Source of the DNA: Actinomycetospora cinnamomea
Lineage (GTDB): Bacteria > Actinomycetota > Actinomycetes > Mycobacteriales > Pseudonocardiaceae
DNA length: 64,000 bases
NCBI RefSeq assembly: GCF_003096675.1
Contig: NZ_QEKW01000001.1
Location: 372,001-436,000, forward strand
Direction of reading: 5' to 3'
The notes under the pieces are model-generated. The model had not been told where the DNA came from and made no database searches. It worked only from the letters and a program-made list of their open reading frames with translations. This document shows, piece after piece, positions 54,908 through 63,562 of the stretch. The translations under genes and the position numbers were made by a program. Position 1 is the first letter of the stretch, and each line of letters begins with the position of its first letter.

Positions 54908-55714
54908 TCACAGCGCCGTGCGGACGGCGTACAGCTCCGGGAAGAAGGAGAGGTCCAGGACGCGGCGCAGGAAGGACGCCCCCGTCGTCCCTCCGGTGCC
55001 GGTGCGGAAGCCGATGGTGCGCTCGACGGTCTTGAGGTGCCGGAAACGCCAGAGCTGCAGGTTGTCCTCGATGTCGACGAGCTCCTCGCAGGTCTCGTAG
55101 ACGTCCCAGTGCCGCTCCGGCGCGTCGTAGATCGTGCGGAACACCTCGACCAGGCGCGGGTCCTCGCGGTGGGCGGCGCGCACGTCACGGTGCGCCACGT
55201 CGTCGGGGACGGGGTGGCCGCGGCGCGCGAGCAGGCGGAGGAACTCGTCGTAGAGGCTCGGGCGCTCCAGGGCCGCGGTGAGCAGGGCGCGCGCCGCGGC
55301 GTCGTCGGCGTGCAGCTCGAGCATCGCCGGGTCCTTGGCGCCGAGCAGGAACTCGACCGCCCGGTACTGGTAGCTCTGGAACCCCGACGACGTCCCGAGG
55401 AAGCCGCGGAAGCGCTGGTACTCGCTGGGGGTGAGGGTCGCGAGCACCGACCACTGCTCGATCAGCTGCTTCTGCACGTGCTTCACCCGCGCGAGGCGCT
55501 TGAGGGCGAGCGCGAGGTCGTCGCGCGCGAGGTCGTCGCAGGCGCCGGTGAGCTCGTGGAGCGCCAGCTTGAGCCACAGCTCCGAGGTCTGGTGCTGGAT
55601 GATGAAGAGCAGCTCGTCGTGGGCCTCGGGGCGCGAGAGCGGGGCCTGCGCCGCGAGCAGCTCGTCGAGGTGCAGGTACCGCCCGTAGGTCAGGGGCTCG
55701 GTCGGATCTGCCAC
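54908..55714 (-). CDS. kynA: tryptophan 2,3-dioxygenase
   Basis: 268 residues. The haem enzyme opens the tryptophan indole ring to N-formylkynurenine. Family segments are [37 protein letters not shown] (His that contacts the substrate), [16 protein letters not shown], and the region [38 protein letters not shown] with the haem-ligand His in [10 protein letters not shown]. Kynureninase and formamidase genes are not adjacent. GTG 55714 has no good ribosome binding site. Confidence 0.95.
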   Translation of the reverse strand: MADPTEPLTYGRYLHLDELLAAQAPLSRPEAHDELLFIIQHQTSELWLKLALHELTGACDDLARDDLALALKRLARVKHVQKQLIEQWSVLATLTPSEYQRFRGFLGTSSGFQSYQYRAVEFLLGAKDPAMLELHADDAAARALLTAALERPSLYDEFLRLLARRGHPVPDDVAHRDVRAAHREDPRLVEVFRTIYDAPERHWDVYETCEELVDIEDNLQLWRFRHLKTVERTIGFRTGTGGTTGASFLRRVLDLSFFPELYAVRTAL

Positions 55715-55754
55715 GCGCCGATCCTCGCCGCCGGGCCCGCCCGGCGCGAGGGCG

Positions 55755-57140
55755 TCAGCCGCCGAGGACGGTGGTCAGCCGTCGCAGGGCGTCGTCGAGC
55801 TCGGCGGCGGTCGGTCCGGCCCAGCCGACGAGCACGCCGCACGCGCGGGGCACGGCCGGGTCGAGGTGGCAGGGGCCGAGCGCGGTGAGGTGCACGCCGT
55901 GGTGGGCCGCCTCGTCGACGACCGCGTCCTCGGCCGCCCCGTCGGGCAGCGGGACGACGAGGTGGGCGCCGGCCCGGTCGCCGCGCACCGCGTGACCGCC
56001 CGCGGCGACGGCGTCGACCACCCGGGCGCGGCGGGCGGCGAGCTCGCGGCGCAGCCGGGCGAGGTGGCGGGCCAGCGCGCCGTCGGCGTGCAGTGCGGCG
56101 ACGACCTGCTGGCCGGCCGGCGGGGGGCGCACGCCGGTCGCCCGGCGGCGGGCGAGCACGCGCTCGCGCCAGGCCGGGGGCGCGACCATCCAGCCGGCGC
56201 CGAGGGTCGGGGTCAGCACCTTGCTCGTCGTGCCCAGGTGCACGGTGACGTCGGGCCCCAGGCCGGCGAGCAGGGGCAGCGGGGCCACGTCGTAGCGCAG
56301 CTCGCCGTCGTAGTCGTCCTCGACCAGCAGCAGGCCCTCGTCGCGGGCGCGGGCGACGAGCGCGGCGCGCCGGGCCACGGGCAGGCGGGCACCGAGCGGG
56401 TACTGGTGCGCCGGCGTCACGTAGACGGCGTCGACGCCCCCGGGGACGTCGTCGACGCGCAGGCCCTCGTCGTCCACCCCGACGCCCACGACCTCCGCGC
56501 CGGCGTCACGCAACAGGGCCGTGGCGCGCAGGTAGCCGGGGTCCTCGACGGCGACGCGCGGCGGGCGCCCGCGATCCGCGGCCAGCAGCGCGATCACCTC
56601 GGCGCACCCGTCGGTGGTGCCCGAGGTCGCGAGGACGTCGTCGGGCGCGGCCGCGAGCCCGCGGTGGTGCAGGAGCAGGCGGGCGACGGCGTCGCGGTAG
56701 GCGGGGACGCCGGCGTGCTCGGGCCTGGTGGCAAGCTCGAGGTCCCCGGCCCGCCGCCAGGCCCGGCGCCACGCCCGCCGGTCGAGCACCTCCGTGCACG
56801 GCGCGCCGGGCCGTAGGTCGATCAGGGCTTCGCCACGTGCGTGATCTTCTGAGCTATAGCTCAGAAGATCACGCACGTGGGAGGTGGCCAGCACGTACGT
56901 GCCGGCGCCGCGGCGGGGGCCGAGCCAGCCCTCGGCGACGAGCTGGTCGTAGGCGGCGGCGGTCACCGTGCGGCTGACGCCCAGCTCCTCGGCCAGCGAC
57001 CGGGTCGACGGGACGCGGTGCCCGACCCGGAGGACACCCCGCGCCGCCGCGTCCCGTAGCCCGTCGGCCAGCTGCACCGCGAGCGGGGTCGGCACCGACC
57101 GGTCGAGCGGGAGCACGAGCTCCGGGGGCAGCCCGCGCAC
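55755..57140 (-). CDS. MocR/PdxR-type GntR-aminotransferase regulator
   Basis: 461 residues. An N-terminal GntR winged helix, LADGLRDAAARGVLRVGHRVPSTRSLAEELGVSRTVTAAAYDQLVAEGWL (about residues 22-70), is joined to a class I aminotransferase domain with LATSGTTDGCAEVIALL, YVTPAHQYPLGARLP, LLVEDDYDGELRYD and the PLP Lys in HLGTTSKVLTPTLGAGW. MocR proteins sense PLP or amino-acid adducts and usually control a divergent gene, here a PNPOx-like one. The interdomain linker (about residues 87-102) is encoded exactly by a 48-bp palindrome, apparently inserted in frame. Confidence 0.9.
   Translation of the reverse strand: MRGLPPELVLPLDRSVPTPLAVQLADGLRDAAARGVLRVGHRVPSTRSLAEELGVSRTVTAAAYDQLVAEGWLGPRRGAGTYVLATSHVRDLLSYSSEDHARGEALIDLRPGAPCTEVLDRRAWRRAWRRAGDLELATRPEHAGVPAYRDAVARLLLHHRGLAAAPDDVLATSGTTDGCAEVIALLAADRGRPPRVAVEDPGYLRATALLRDAGAEVVGVGVDDEGLRVDDVPGGVDAVYVTPAHQYPLGARLPVARRAALVARARDEGLLLVEDDYDGELRYDVAPLPLLAGLGPDVTVHLGTTSKVLTPTLGAGWMVAPPAWRERVLARRRATGVRPPPAGQQVVAALHADGALARHLARLRRELAARRARVVDAVAAGGHAVRGDRAGAHLVVPLPDGAAEDAVVDEAAHHGVHLTALGPCHLDPAVPRACGVLVGWAGPTAAELDDALRRLTTVLGG
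56833..56880. repeat. 48-bp perfect palindrome inside MocR gene, family A copy 2
   Basis: All 24 base pairs match. It begins CCACGTGCGTGATCTTCTGA on the plus strand. On the coding strand it supplies 16 whole codons plus flanks, reading through HVRDLLSYSSEDHARG between the winged helix and the aminotransferase domain. Forty-three of the central 44 bases equal those of the copy at 51784-51827. It is AT-richer than the gene around it. The size is a multiple of three, so the frame is kept. Confidence 0.97.
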
Positions 57141-57141
57141 G

Positions 57142-57188
57142 AGTGGCCTCCTCGGATCGCACGGAAGTGGCCGTTCGAGGATGCCACT
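57142..57188. promoter_or_regulatory. candidate MocR operator
   Basis: AGTGGCC occurs at 57142-57148 and 57166-57172 (24-bp period), and its partial inverse GCCACT at 57183-57188. They lie between the MocR start (57140) and the divergent start at 57209. MocR proteins are known to bind direct repeats in such spacers; the link here is an inference. Confidence 0.5.
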
Positions 57189-57208
57189 CCACCCACCACG
57201 CTGGGAGC

Positions 57209-57853
57209 GTGACCACCACCCCCCTGTCCCCCACCGACCGCTCGCGGGTCCGGCGCCACCGCGACCGCCAGCGCGAGGACCGCGCCGAGCTGCACGCGGT
57301 GCTCGACGAGGCGCTGGTCGCGCACCTCGGGCGCGTGGTCGACGGCGAGCCGGTGGTGCTGCCGACGCTGCACGCCCGGGTCGGCGAGGTCCTCTACCTG
57401 CACGGCTCGAGCGGCGCGGCGAGCCTGCGCGGCGACGAGCCGGTGTGCGTGACGGTCACGGTGCTCGACGGGCTCGTCTACGCACGGCGCTGGTTCACCC
57501 AGTCGGCGAACTACCGCAGCGCCGTCGTCCGCGGCCGCGCGCGACGGGTGACCGACACCGGCGAGGTCCTCGGAGCCCTGCGCGCCCTGGTGACGCGCGT
57601 CGCGCCCGGCCAGGAGGACCACGCCGAGCCGCCGAGCCGCAGGGAGCTGGCCGCGACCGCGGTGATCGCCGTCGACCTCGCCGAGGCCAGCGTCAAGGCA
57701 CGCAGCGGCCCGCCCGGCGACGCCGAGGCCGTCGCGGCGGGCGACCACCGGTGGGCGGGCGTGGTGGGGCTGGCCACCCGCGTCACCGGAGTGACCACCT
57801 GCCCGGCACTGCCGGCGGACACCCCGGTGCCCGCGCACGTGCCGACCGGGTAG
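57209..57853 (+). CDS. pyridoxamine 5'-phosphate oxidase family protein
   Basis: 214 residues. The split-barrel flavin-binding fold of the nitroreductase/PNPOx-like type is suggested by VLDEALVAHLGRVVDGEPVVLPTLHARVGEVLYLHGSSGAASLRGDEPVCVTVTVLDGLVYARRWFTQSANYRSAVVRGRARRV (about residues 30-115). It is not the classical PdxH sequence. The divergent MocR neighbour makes control by PLP level likely. GTG 57209 lacks a properly spaced ribosome binding site, so the start is uncertain. Confidence 0.75.
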   Translation: MTTTPLSPTDRSRVRRHRDRQREDRAELHAVLDEALVAHLGRVVDGEPVVLPTLHARVGEVLYLHGSSGAASLRGDEPVCVTVTVLDGLVYARRWFTQSANYRSAVVRGRARRVTDTGEVLGALRALVTRVAPGQEDHAEPPSRRELAATAVIAVDLAEASVKARSGPPGDAEAVAAGDHRWAGVVGLATRVTGVTTCPALPADTPVPAHVPTG

Positions 57854-57856
57854 CGG

Positions 57857-58348
57857 TCAGGCCATCGCCGCGGCCCGGCCGGCCTCGACCGGGGACGTCG
57901 CGGAGGCCGGCGCGATGCGGCGGCGCAGCTGCACCGTCGTGCCGCCCTCGTCGGCGAGCACGGCCGTGGAGTGCATGAGCTCGCGCATCAGCGGGAGCCC
58001 ACGCCCGCGCCAGCCCGGCCCGTTGCTCGGGCGCCACGCGCCCTCGTCGAGGACCGTGACCACGAGGTCGCGACCGGTGAGCAGCGGACACGACACGACC
58101 GCCCACAGCGTCATGAGCCCCGGCGTGCCGCGCCCGACGTAGGCGTGGTCGACGACGTTGGCGAGGGCCTCGTACACCGCGAGCGCGAGGTCGTCGGCGG
58201 TGTCGGTGTCGGTGAGTGCGCCGACCCAGCCGCGGAACCGCCGCCGCAGCATCGCCGCGTTCTCGGTGGTCGCGAGTGCGCAGAGCTCCAGCGGGGCCAC
58301 GGCGGTCCGTGGCGCCACCCTCGGGCCCATCCGCTGCAGCACGTCCAT
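57857..58348 (-). CDS. HATPase-type ATP-binding protein (anti-sigma kinase-like)
   Basis: 163 residues from ATG 58348. The Bergerat ATP-binding fold shows the N box (LALAVYEALANVVDHAY), a G1-like motif (VVTVLDEGAWRPSNGPGWRGRGLPLMRELM) and a final strand pair (GTTVQLRRRI). It resembles RsbW-type anti-sigma factor kinases (HATPase_c_2). No sigma factor or anti-sigma antagonist gene is adjacent. It converges with the PNPOx-like gene with 3 bp between the stops. Confidence 0.85.
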   Translation of the reverse strand: MDVLQRMGPRVAPRTAVAPLELCALATTENAAMLRRRFRGWVGALTDTDTADDLALAVYEALANVVDHAYVGRGTPGLMTLWAVVSCPLLTGRDLVVTVLDEGAWRPSNGPGWRGRGLPLMRELMHSTAVLADEGGTTVQLRRRIAPASATSPVEAGRAAAMA

Positions 58349-58387
58349 CGCGGCCAGTGTTCCCGGGGCCGGGGGCGGCAAACGTCG

Positions 58388-58417
58388 TCCCCACGGTCGG
58401 AGTCCCCACGGTCGGAG
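58388..58417. repeat. 15-bp tandem duplication
   Basis: TCCCCACGGTCGGAG occurs twice in direct tandem (58388-58402 and 58403-58417) in the 76-bp gap between gpsA stop and the HATPase start. Possibly part of the leader of the leftward HATPase gene. Confidence 0.7.
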
Positions 58418-58424
58418 CACGCCG

Positions 58425-59450
58425 TCACTCCACCTTGAGCTCCCGGTTGATCAGCTCCTCGCCGACCTCCTTCGCCGACACCTCGCCCGCGCACACGCGG
58501 CGCACGGCGTCGACGATCGGGGCGTCGACCCCGTGGCGGCGGGCCAGCTCACCGATGGCGTCGCACGACTTGACGCCCTCGGCCACCTGGCCGTGGTTGG
58601 CCTCCTCCGCCTCGGCCACCGACATCCCCCGGCCGAGGGCCTCGCCGAACCGCCGGTTGCGCGACAGCGGGGAGGAGCAGGTGGCCACGAGGTCGCCCAT
58701 GCCCGCCAGCCCCGCCAGCGTCAGGGGCTCGGCGCCGAGGGCCACGGCCAGCCGCGAGATCTCGGCCAGTCCCCGGGTGATCAGCGACGCCGCGGTGTTG
58801 TCGCCGTAGCCCAGGCCCGCGGCCGTGCCGCAGGCGAGCGCGATGACGTTCTTGCACGCCCCACCGAGCTCGCACCCGATGACGTCGGGGTTGGTGTAGG
58901 GCTTGAAGTAGCCGGTCGAGCACGCGTGCTGCACCGCGACCGCCCGTTCGTGGTCGGGGCAGGCGACGACGGTGGCGGTGGGCTGCTCCGCGGCGATCTC
59001 CCCGGCGAGGTTCGGCCCGGACACGACGGCCACCCGCCCGGCCTCGGCGCCGGTGACCTCGCGGATCACCTCGCTCATGCGCAGCAGCGTGCCCCGCTCG
59101 ACGCCCTTGGCCAGGCTGACCAGCGTCACCCCGTCGGGCAGGTGCCCGCGCCAGCGTTCGAGGTTCTCGCGCAGCCGCTGCGCCGGCAGCGCCAGCACCA
59201 CCGCCTCGGCGCCGTCGAGCGCCTCGTCGGCGTCGGCGGTGGCGGCGAGGTCGATCGGCAGGGTCACGTCGGGCAGGTACTCGGGGTTGCGGTGCTCGCG
59301 GTGCACGGCCTCGGCGACCTCGGCCCGGCGCGCCCACAGCGTCACCGGCGTCCCCGCGTCGGCGAGGACCTTCGCGAACGTCGTCCCCCACGAGCCCGCA
59401 CCCAGCACCGCGACCCGCTTCAGCGGCGGCACGTCCTCCCGCGCGGTCAC
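58425..59450 (-). CDS. gpsA: glycerol-3-phosphate dehydrogenase [NAD(P)+]
   Basis: 341 residues. GpsA makes sn-glycerol-3-phosphate for phospholipids. N-terminal Rossmann motif [21 protein letters not shown], the Lys-containing [12 protein letters not shown] region, the substrate/catalytic segment [40 protein letters not shown] and the C-terminal [24 protein letters not shown] are intact. The GTG start overlaps the plsC stop (GTGA), so the acyltransferase that uses its product is translationally coupled, a sensible functional pair. Confidence 0.96.
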   Translation of the reverse strand: MTAREDVPPLKRVAVLGAGSWGTTFAKVLADAGTPVTLWARRAEVAEAVHREHRNPEYLPDVTLPIDLAATADADEALDGAEAVVLALPAQRLRENLERWRGHLPDGVTLVSLAKGVERGTLLRMSEVIREVTGAEAGRVAVVSGPNLAGEIAAEQPTATVVACPDHERAVAVQHACSTGYFKPYTNPDVIGCELGGACKNVIALACGTAAGLGYGDNTAASLITRGLAEISRLAVALGAEPLTLAGLAGMGDLVATCSSPLSRNRRFGEALGRGMSVAEAEEANHGQVAEGVKSCDAIGELARRHGVDAPIVDAVRRVCAGEVSAKEVGEELINRELKVE

Positions 59451-60196
59451 CGGCCCGTCCCCCGCTCGCCGTGGGCGCGCACGGGAGCCGGCTCGCCGCG
59501 CACGTCGGCGAGCAGGTCGCGCACCGCGGTCATCATCCGGTCGGTCGCCTCCCGCAGCGCCGACACCTCGGCCGACCGCTCCCGCCCGGGCTCGGCCTGC
59601 GCCACGCGGGCCCGCAGGTCGTCCATGGGGATCGGCGCTCCCGCCCGCACGGTGATCGTCGTGCGCCACGAGGGCCGGAAGCGGCGGCGGTAGTGGTCGT
59701 AGACCGAGAGCGTGCCCCAGTGCACGAGCGGGACGACGGGGACGCCCTCGCGCTGGAGGGCGAGGCGCGCGGCCCCGGAGCGGGCGGCCATCGGCCACCC
59801 CGCCTCGTCGCGGGTGATCGTGCCCTCCGGGTAGATCACGACGACGCCGCCGTCGTCGAACGACGCGCGGGCCGCCTCGAGGCTGGCCCCGGCGTCGGCC
59901 GACCCGCGGGTGACCGGGATCTGGCGGCTGCCGCGCAGCACCCGGCCGAACAGCGGGACCTTCCACAGCGACGCCTTCGCCAGGAACCGCGGCACGCGCC
60001 GCGCGCGGTGCACGAAGACCGCGGTGTACACGGGGTCGAGGTAGGAGACGTGGTTGCACACGAGCAGGGCCGGCCCCTCGGCGGGGACGTGCTCGAGCCC
60101 CTCCATCCGGCGCTTGGCCAGCAACCATGTCAGCGGGTAGAAGACCGCGGCCGCCAGGGCCACCCACGGCCCGCCCTTCTCGCGCGCCCGTGCCAC
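59447..60196 (-). CDS. 1-acylglycerol-3-phosphate O-acyltransferase (PlsC family)
   Basis: 249 residues from GTG 60196 (GTG 60208 also possible). A hydrophobic start ([17 protein letters not shown]) anchors it at the membrane. Acyltransferase motif I is [18 protein letters not shown] (HxxxxD-type His-Asp), motif II around [18 protein letters not shown], motif [16 protein letters not shown] and motif [11 protein letters not shown]. It likely makes phosphatidic acid. Co-oriented with gpsA and overlapping it by 4 bp. The start is weakly supported: GGAGG lies 11 bases upstream. Confidence 0.85.
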   Translation of the reverse strand: MARAREKGGPWVALAAAVFYPLTWLLAKRRMEGLEHVPAEGPALLVCNHVSYLDPVYTAVFVHRARRVPRFLAKASLWKVPLFGRVLRGSRQIPVTRGSADAGASLEAARASFDDGGVVVIYPEGTITRDEAGWPMAARSGAARLALQREGVPVVPLVHWGTLSVYDHYRRRFRPSWRTTITVRAGAPIPMDDLRARVAQAEPGRERSAEVSALREATDRMMTAVRDLLADVRGEPAPVRAHGERGTGR

Positions 60197-60358
60197 CGGC
60201 TCGCCCACCTCCGCGGATCCGTGCGGGCACGGAGGGTCCGGCCCGATGCCGCGCAGTCTCTCCCGCGCCGCCGGGCCGGTCCAGCGAGACCCGTCACCCC
60301 GGTGGGTCCCCGCGCCCGGCCCCCTGCCCCGCCACGGCGCAGGGGGCAGACTGGTGCG

Positions 60359-61069
60359 GTGCACGAACGGGTCGACCTCGTGGTGCCGGTGAAGGAGCTG
60401 CGCCGCGCGAAGTCGCGCCTCGCCCCGGCCGTCGCCGGCCTGCCCGGCAGCGACACCGACCGCGAGCAGGCCCACCGCGCGCTGGCCCTCGCCATGACCC
60501 GGGACACGCTGCGCGCCGCGCGGGCCGCCGTGCGCACCGGCCGCCTGGTCGTGGTCACCGGCGAGCCCGGCATGCGGCTGGACGGGGTGGGCGAGACCGT
60601 GGCGGACACCGGCGCCGGCCTCAACGCCGCCGTGCGACGCGGCGCCGACCACCTCCGCCGCACCGGTGGCGCGCGCCGGGGGGTGGCGGTGCTCCAGGCC
60701 GACCTGCCCGCCCTGCGCCCCGACGAGCTCGACGACGCCCTGGCCCGGGCGGAGACCCTGTTCGCGACCGGCACCGGGGCGGCCTTCGTCGCCGACCACA
60801 CCGGCACCGGCACGACCCTGCTCGTCACGGCGCCGGGGCGGGTGCTGCGGCCGCGGTTCGGGCCCGGGTCCGCCGCGGCGCACGCCCACGCGGGCGCGGT
60901 CGCCCTCGACGGCGAGTGGCCCGGCCTGCGCGGCGACGTCGACACCGTCGACGACCTCGCGCGGGCGCGGACGCTCGGGACCGGTCCGGAGACGAGGGCC
61001 TGGCCGGGCGCGCCCCCGGACCCGGCGGCCCTCGGCAGGCGCATGGCCACCCCCTGCGGCCCGCGCTGA
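60359..61069 (+). CDS. cofC: 2-phospho-L-lactate / phosphoenolpyruvate guanylyltransferase (coenzyme F420)
   Basis: 236 residues. CofC (FbiD) activates phosphoenolpyruvate or phospholactate with GTP at the start of F420 synthesis. Segments typical of the family: [19 protein letters not shown] (about residues 4-22), [50 protein letters not shown] and [20 protein letters not shown] hexamer lies exactly 6 bases before GTG 60359 and there is no ribosome binding site, so the mRNA is probably leaderless. An 8-bp stem (60319-60326 and 60340-60347) lies just upstream. It precedes ppk1 as in mycobacteria (Rv2983-Rv2984). Confidence 0.92.
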   Translation: MHERVDLVVPVKELRRAKSRLAPAVAGLPGSDTDREQAHRALALAMTRDTLRAARAAVRTGRLVVVTGEPGMRLDGVGETVADTGAGLNAAVRRGADHLRRTGGARRGVAVLQADLPALRPDELDDALARAETLFATGTGAAFVADHTGTGTTLLVTAPGRVLRPRFGPGSAAAHAHAGAVALDGEWPGLRGDVDTVDDLARARTLGTGPETRAWPGAPPDPAALGRRMATPCGPR

Positions 61070-61090
61070 GTGGCCGCCCGGCGAGCGACC

Positions 61091-61108
61091 GGTGTCCGGG
61101 CGGTGAAC
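61091..61108. promoter_or_regulatory. possible PHO-type direct repeat upstream of ppk1
   Basis: GGTGTCC (61091-61097) and GGTGAAC (61102-61108) repeat with an 11-bp period; on the minus strand they read GTTCACC and GGACACC. This resembles the GTTCACC units bound by PhoP/RegX3 in actinobacteria. Only two units are seen, one imperfect, 75-92 bp before ppk1. Confidence 0.3.
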
Positions 61109-61182
61109 GCCTCCGACGCGGACCGTGGGCCGGATCGTCGGTGCCTCGCGGCGCCGCCGGGCCTCGGGCACCATCGGAGGGC

Positions 61183-63552
61183 GTGAGCCGCTCTGTGTCC
61201 TCCCCCGCGTCCGGGCCGGCCGACGGGGCCGACGCGCCCGCCGTCGACGACTTCGTCGACGACTTCGCCGCCGAGACCGTCGAGGGTCCCTCCGAGGCCG
61301 GGACGGCGACCCGTCGCGCGGGCAGCGGGGGCGGACGTCGCGACGGGGCCGGGTTGGCCGGACCCCTTCCCCCCGCCGCCGCCGACGAGCCGTCCCGCGG
61401 CACCCGGGGCCGCACTCCCGGGGCCCCGGCCGCCCCGACCGCGAGCCCGGCGTCGGCCGCGGACCTGCCCGCGGACCGCTACGACAGCCGCGAGCTGTCG
61501 TGGCTGGAGTTCAACGCGCGCGTGCTGGCGCTGGCCGAGGACCCCAGCCAGCCGCTGCTCGAGCGGGCCAAGTTCCTGTCGATCTTCGCGTCGAACCTCG
61601 ACGAGTTCTACATGGTGCGGGTGGCGGGCCTGAAGCGCCGCGACCAGGCCGGTCTGGCCGTGCGCGGCGCCGACGGCCTGACCCCGCGCGAGCAGCTCGC
61701 CCGGATCTCCGCCCGCACCCAGGAGCTCGCGCACAAGCACGCGCGGGTGTTCCTCGACGAGGTCGCCCCGGCGCTCGAGGACGCGGGCATCCACCTCATC
61801 GACTGGTCGCAGGTCACCGAGGAGGCGCGGCCGCGCCTGTCCGAGTGGTTCGCCCGCCAGGTGTTCCCGGTGCTCACGCCGCTGGCCGTGGACCCGGCGC
61901 ACCCCTTCCCCTACATCTCCAACCAGTCGCTCAACCTCGCCGTGGCCGTGCACGACCCGCAGACGGGCACCGAGCACTTCGCGCGGGTCAAGGTGCCCAA
62001 CAACGTGCCCCGGCTGGTGCGCGTCGGGCGCGACCCGTCCAGCGAGGACGGCGCCGGCACCGACCGCGAGGCGTGGTTCCTGCCCATCGAGGACCTCATC
62101 GCCGAGAACCTCGACCAGCTCTTCGAGGGCATGGACGTCGTCGAGCACCACGTGTTCCGCGTGACGCGCAACGCCGACCTCGAGGTCGAGGAGGACCGCG
62201 ACGAGGACCTGCTGCAGGCCCTCGAGCGCGAGCTCGCCCGGCGGCGCTTCGGGCCACCGGTGCGCCTGGAGATCACCGACTCGATGAGCGAGCACATGCT
62301 CGAGCTGCTGCTGCGCGAGCTCGACGTGGACCCGCACGACGTCGTGCAGGTGCCGGGCCTGCTGGATCTCTCGGCGCTCATGGAGCTGCAGAGCCTGTCG
62401 CGCCCCGACCTCAAGGACCCGGTGTTCGTGCCGGCCACCCACCCCGCGTTCAGCGAGGGCGAGACGCCGAAGAGCGTGTTCGCCACCCTGCGCGAGGGCG
62501 ACGTGCTCGTGCACCACCCCTACGACTCGTTCTCCACCAGCGTCCACCGCTTCATCGAGCAGGCCGCGGCGGACCCCAAGGTGCTGGCGATCAAGCAGAC
62601 GCTCTACCGCACCTCGGGCGACTCCCCGATCGTCGAGTCCCTCATCGACGCGGCCGAGGCCGGCAAGCAGGTCGTGGCCGTCGTGGAGATCAAGGCCCGG
62701 TTCGACGAGCGCGCCAACATCGGCTGGGCGCGGGCGCTGGAACGCGCGGGCGTGCACGTCGTCTACGGCCTCGTCGGGCTCAAGACCCACTGCAAGGCCG
62801 TGCTCGTCGTGCGCCAGGAGGGGCAGACCATCAAGCGGTACTGCCACCTGGGCACCGGCAACTACAACCCCAAGACCGCGCGGCTCTACGAGGACATCGG
62901 CGTCTTCACCGCCGACGAGACCGTCGCCGCCGACCTCACCGACCTGTTCAACGTGCTCACCGGCTACGCGCGGCGCCGCGCGTACCGCAAGCTGCTGGTG
63001 GCGCCGTACGGCCTGCGTCGCGGCATCGTCGAGCGCATCGACGGCGAGCGCGAGCGGGCCGAGCGCGGCGAGACCTCGGGCATCCGCATCAAGGTCAACG
63101 GCCTGGTCGACGAGCAGGTGATCGACGCGCTCTACCGGGCCTCGGCGGCCGGGGTGCCCGTCGACCTCGTGGTGCGCGGGCTGTGCTCGCTGCGGGCGGG
63201 GGTGCCGGGCCTCTCGGAGAACATCCGGGTGCGCTCGATCCTCGGCCGGTTCCTCGAGCACTCGCGGATCTTCCACTTCGTGGGGGCCGACGAGCACTGG
63301 ATCGGCAGCGCCGACATGATGCACCGCAACCTCGACCGTCGGGTCGAGGCGCTCGTCCCCGTCACCGACCCGCGCCTGACCGCGCAACTGGACCGCATCA
63401 TGGACTCCTCGACGGCCCCGTCGACGCGCTGCTGGGTGCTGCAGCCCGACGGCTCCTGGGATCCCTGGCCGGTCGCCTCCGGCGAGGGCCACGACGGCAT
63501 GGCGGTGTGCGACCACCAGGTCCAGCTGCTGCGGCGCCGTGAGGCGGAGTGA
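61183..63552 (+). CDS. ppk1: polyphosphate kinase 1
   Basis: 789 residues. PPK1 reversibly makes polyphosphate from ATP. The first 97 residues are a disordered Asp/Ala/Gly-rich extension absent from most homologues. The N domain begins [56 protein letters not shown]. Catalytic segments: [49 protein letters not shown], the phosphorylated His in [13 protein letters not shown], and [25 protein letters not shown] at 61176-61180 fixes GTG 61183. A nudix hydrolase gene follows directly. Confidence 0.96.
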   Translation: MSRSVSSPASGPADGADAPAVDDFVDDFAAETVEGPSEAGTATRRAGSGGGRRDGAGLAGPLPPAAADEPSRGTRGRTPGAPAAPTASPASAADLPADRYDSRELSWLEFNARVLALAEDPSQPLLERAKFLSIFASNLDEFYMVRVAGLKRRDQAGLAVRGADGLTPREQLARISARTQELAHKHARVFLDEVAPALEDAGIHLIDWSQVTEEARPRLSEWFARQVFPVLTPLAVDPAHPFPYISNQSLNLAVAVHDPQTGTEHFARVKVPNNVPRLVRVGRDPSSEDGAGTDREAWFLPIEDLIAENLDQLFEGMDVVEHHVFRVTRNADLEVEEDRDEDLLQALERELARRRFGPPVRLEITDSMSEHMLELLLRELDVDPHDVVQVPGLLDLSALMELQSLSRPDLKDPVFVPATHPAFSEGETPKSVFATLREGDVLVHHPYDSFSTSVHRFIEQAAADPKVLAIKQTLYRTSGDSPIVESLIDAAEAGKQVVAVVEIKARFDERANIGWARALERAGVHVVYGLVGLKTHCKAVLVVRQEGQTIKRYCHLGTGNYNPKTARLYEDIGVFTADETVAADLTDLFNVLTGYARRRAYRKLLVAPYGLRRGIVERIDGERERAERGETSGIRIKVNGLVDEQVIDALYRASAAGVPVDLVVRGLCSLRAGVPGLSENIRVRSILGRFLEHSRIFHFVGADEHWIGSADMMHRNLDRRVEALVPVTDPRLTAQLDRIMDSSTAPSTRCWVLQPDGSWDPWPVASGEGHDGMAVCDHQVQLLRRREAE

Positions 63553-63562
63553 CGGGCGGCCG

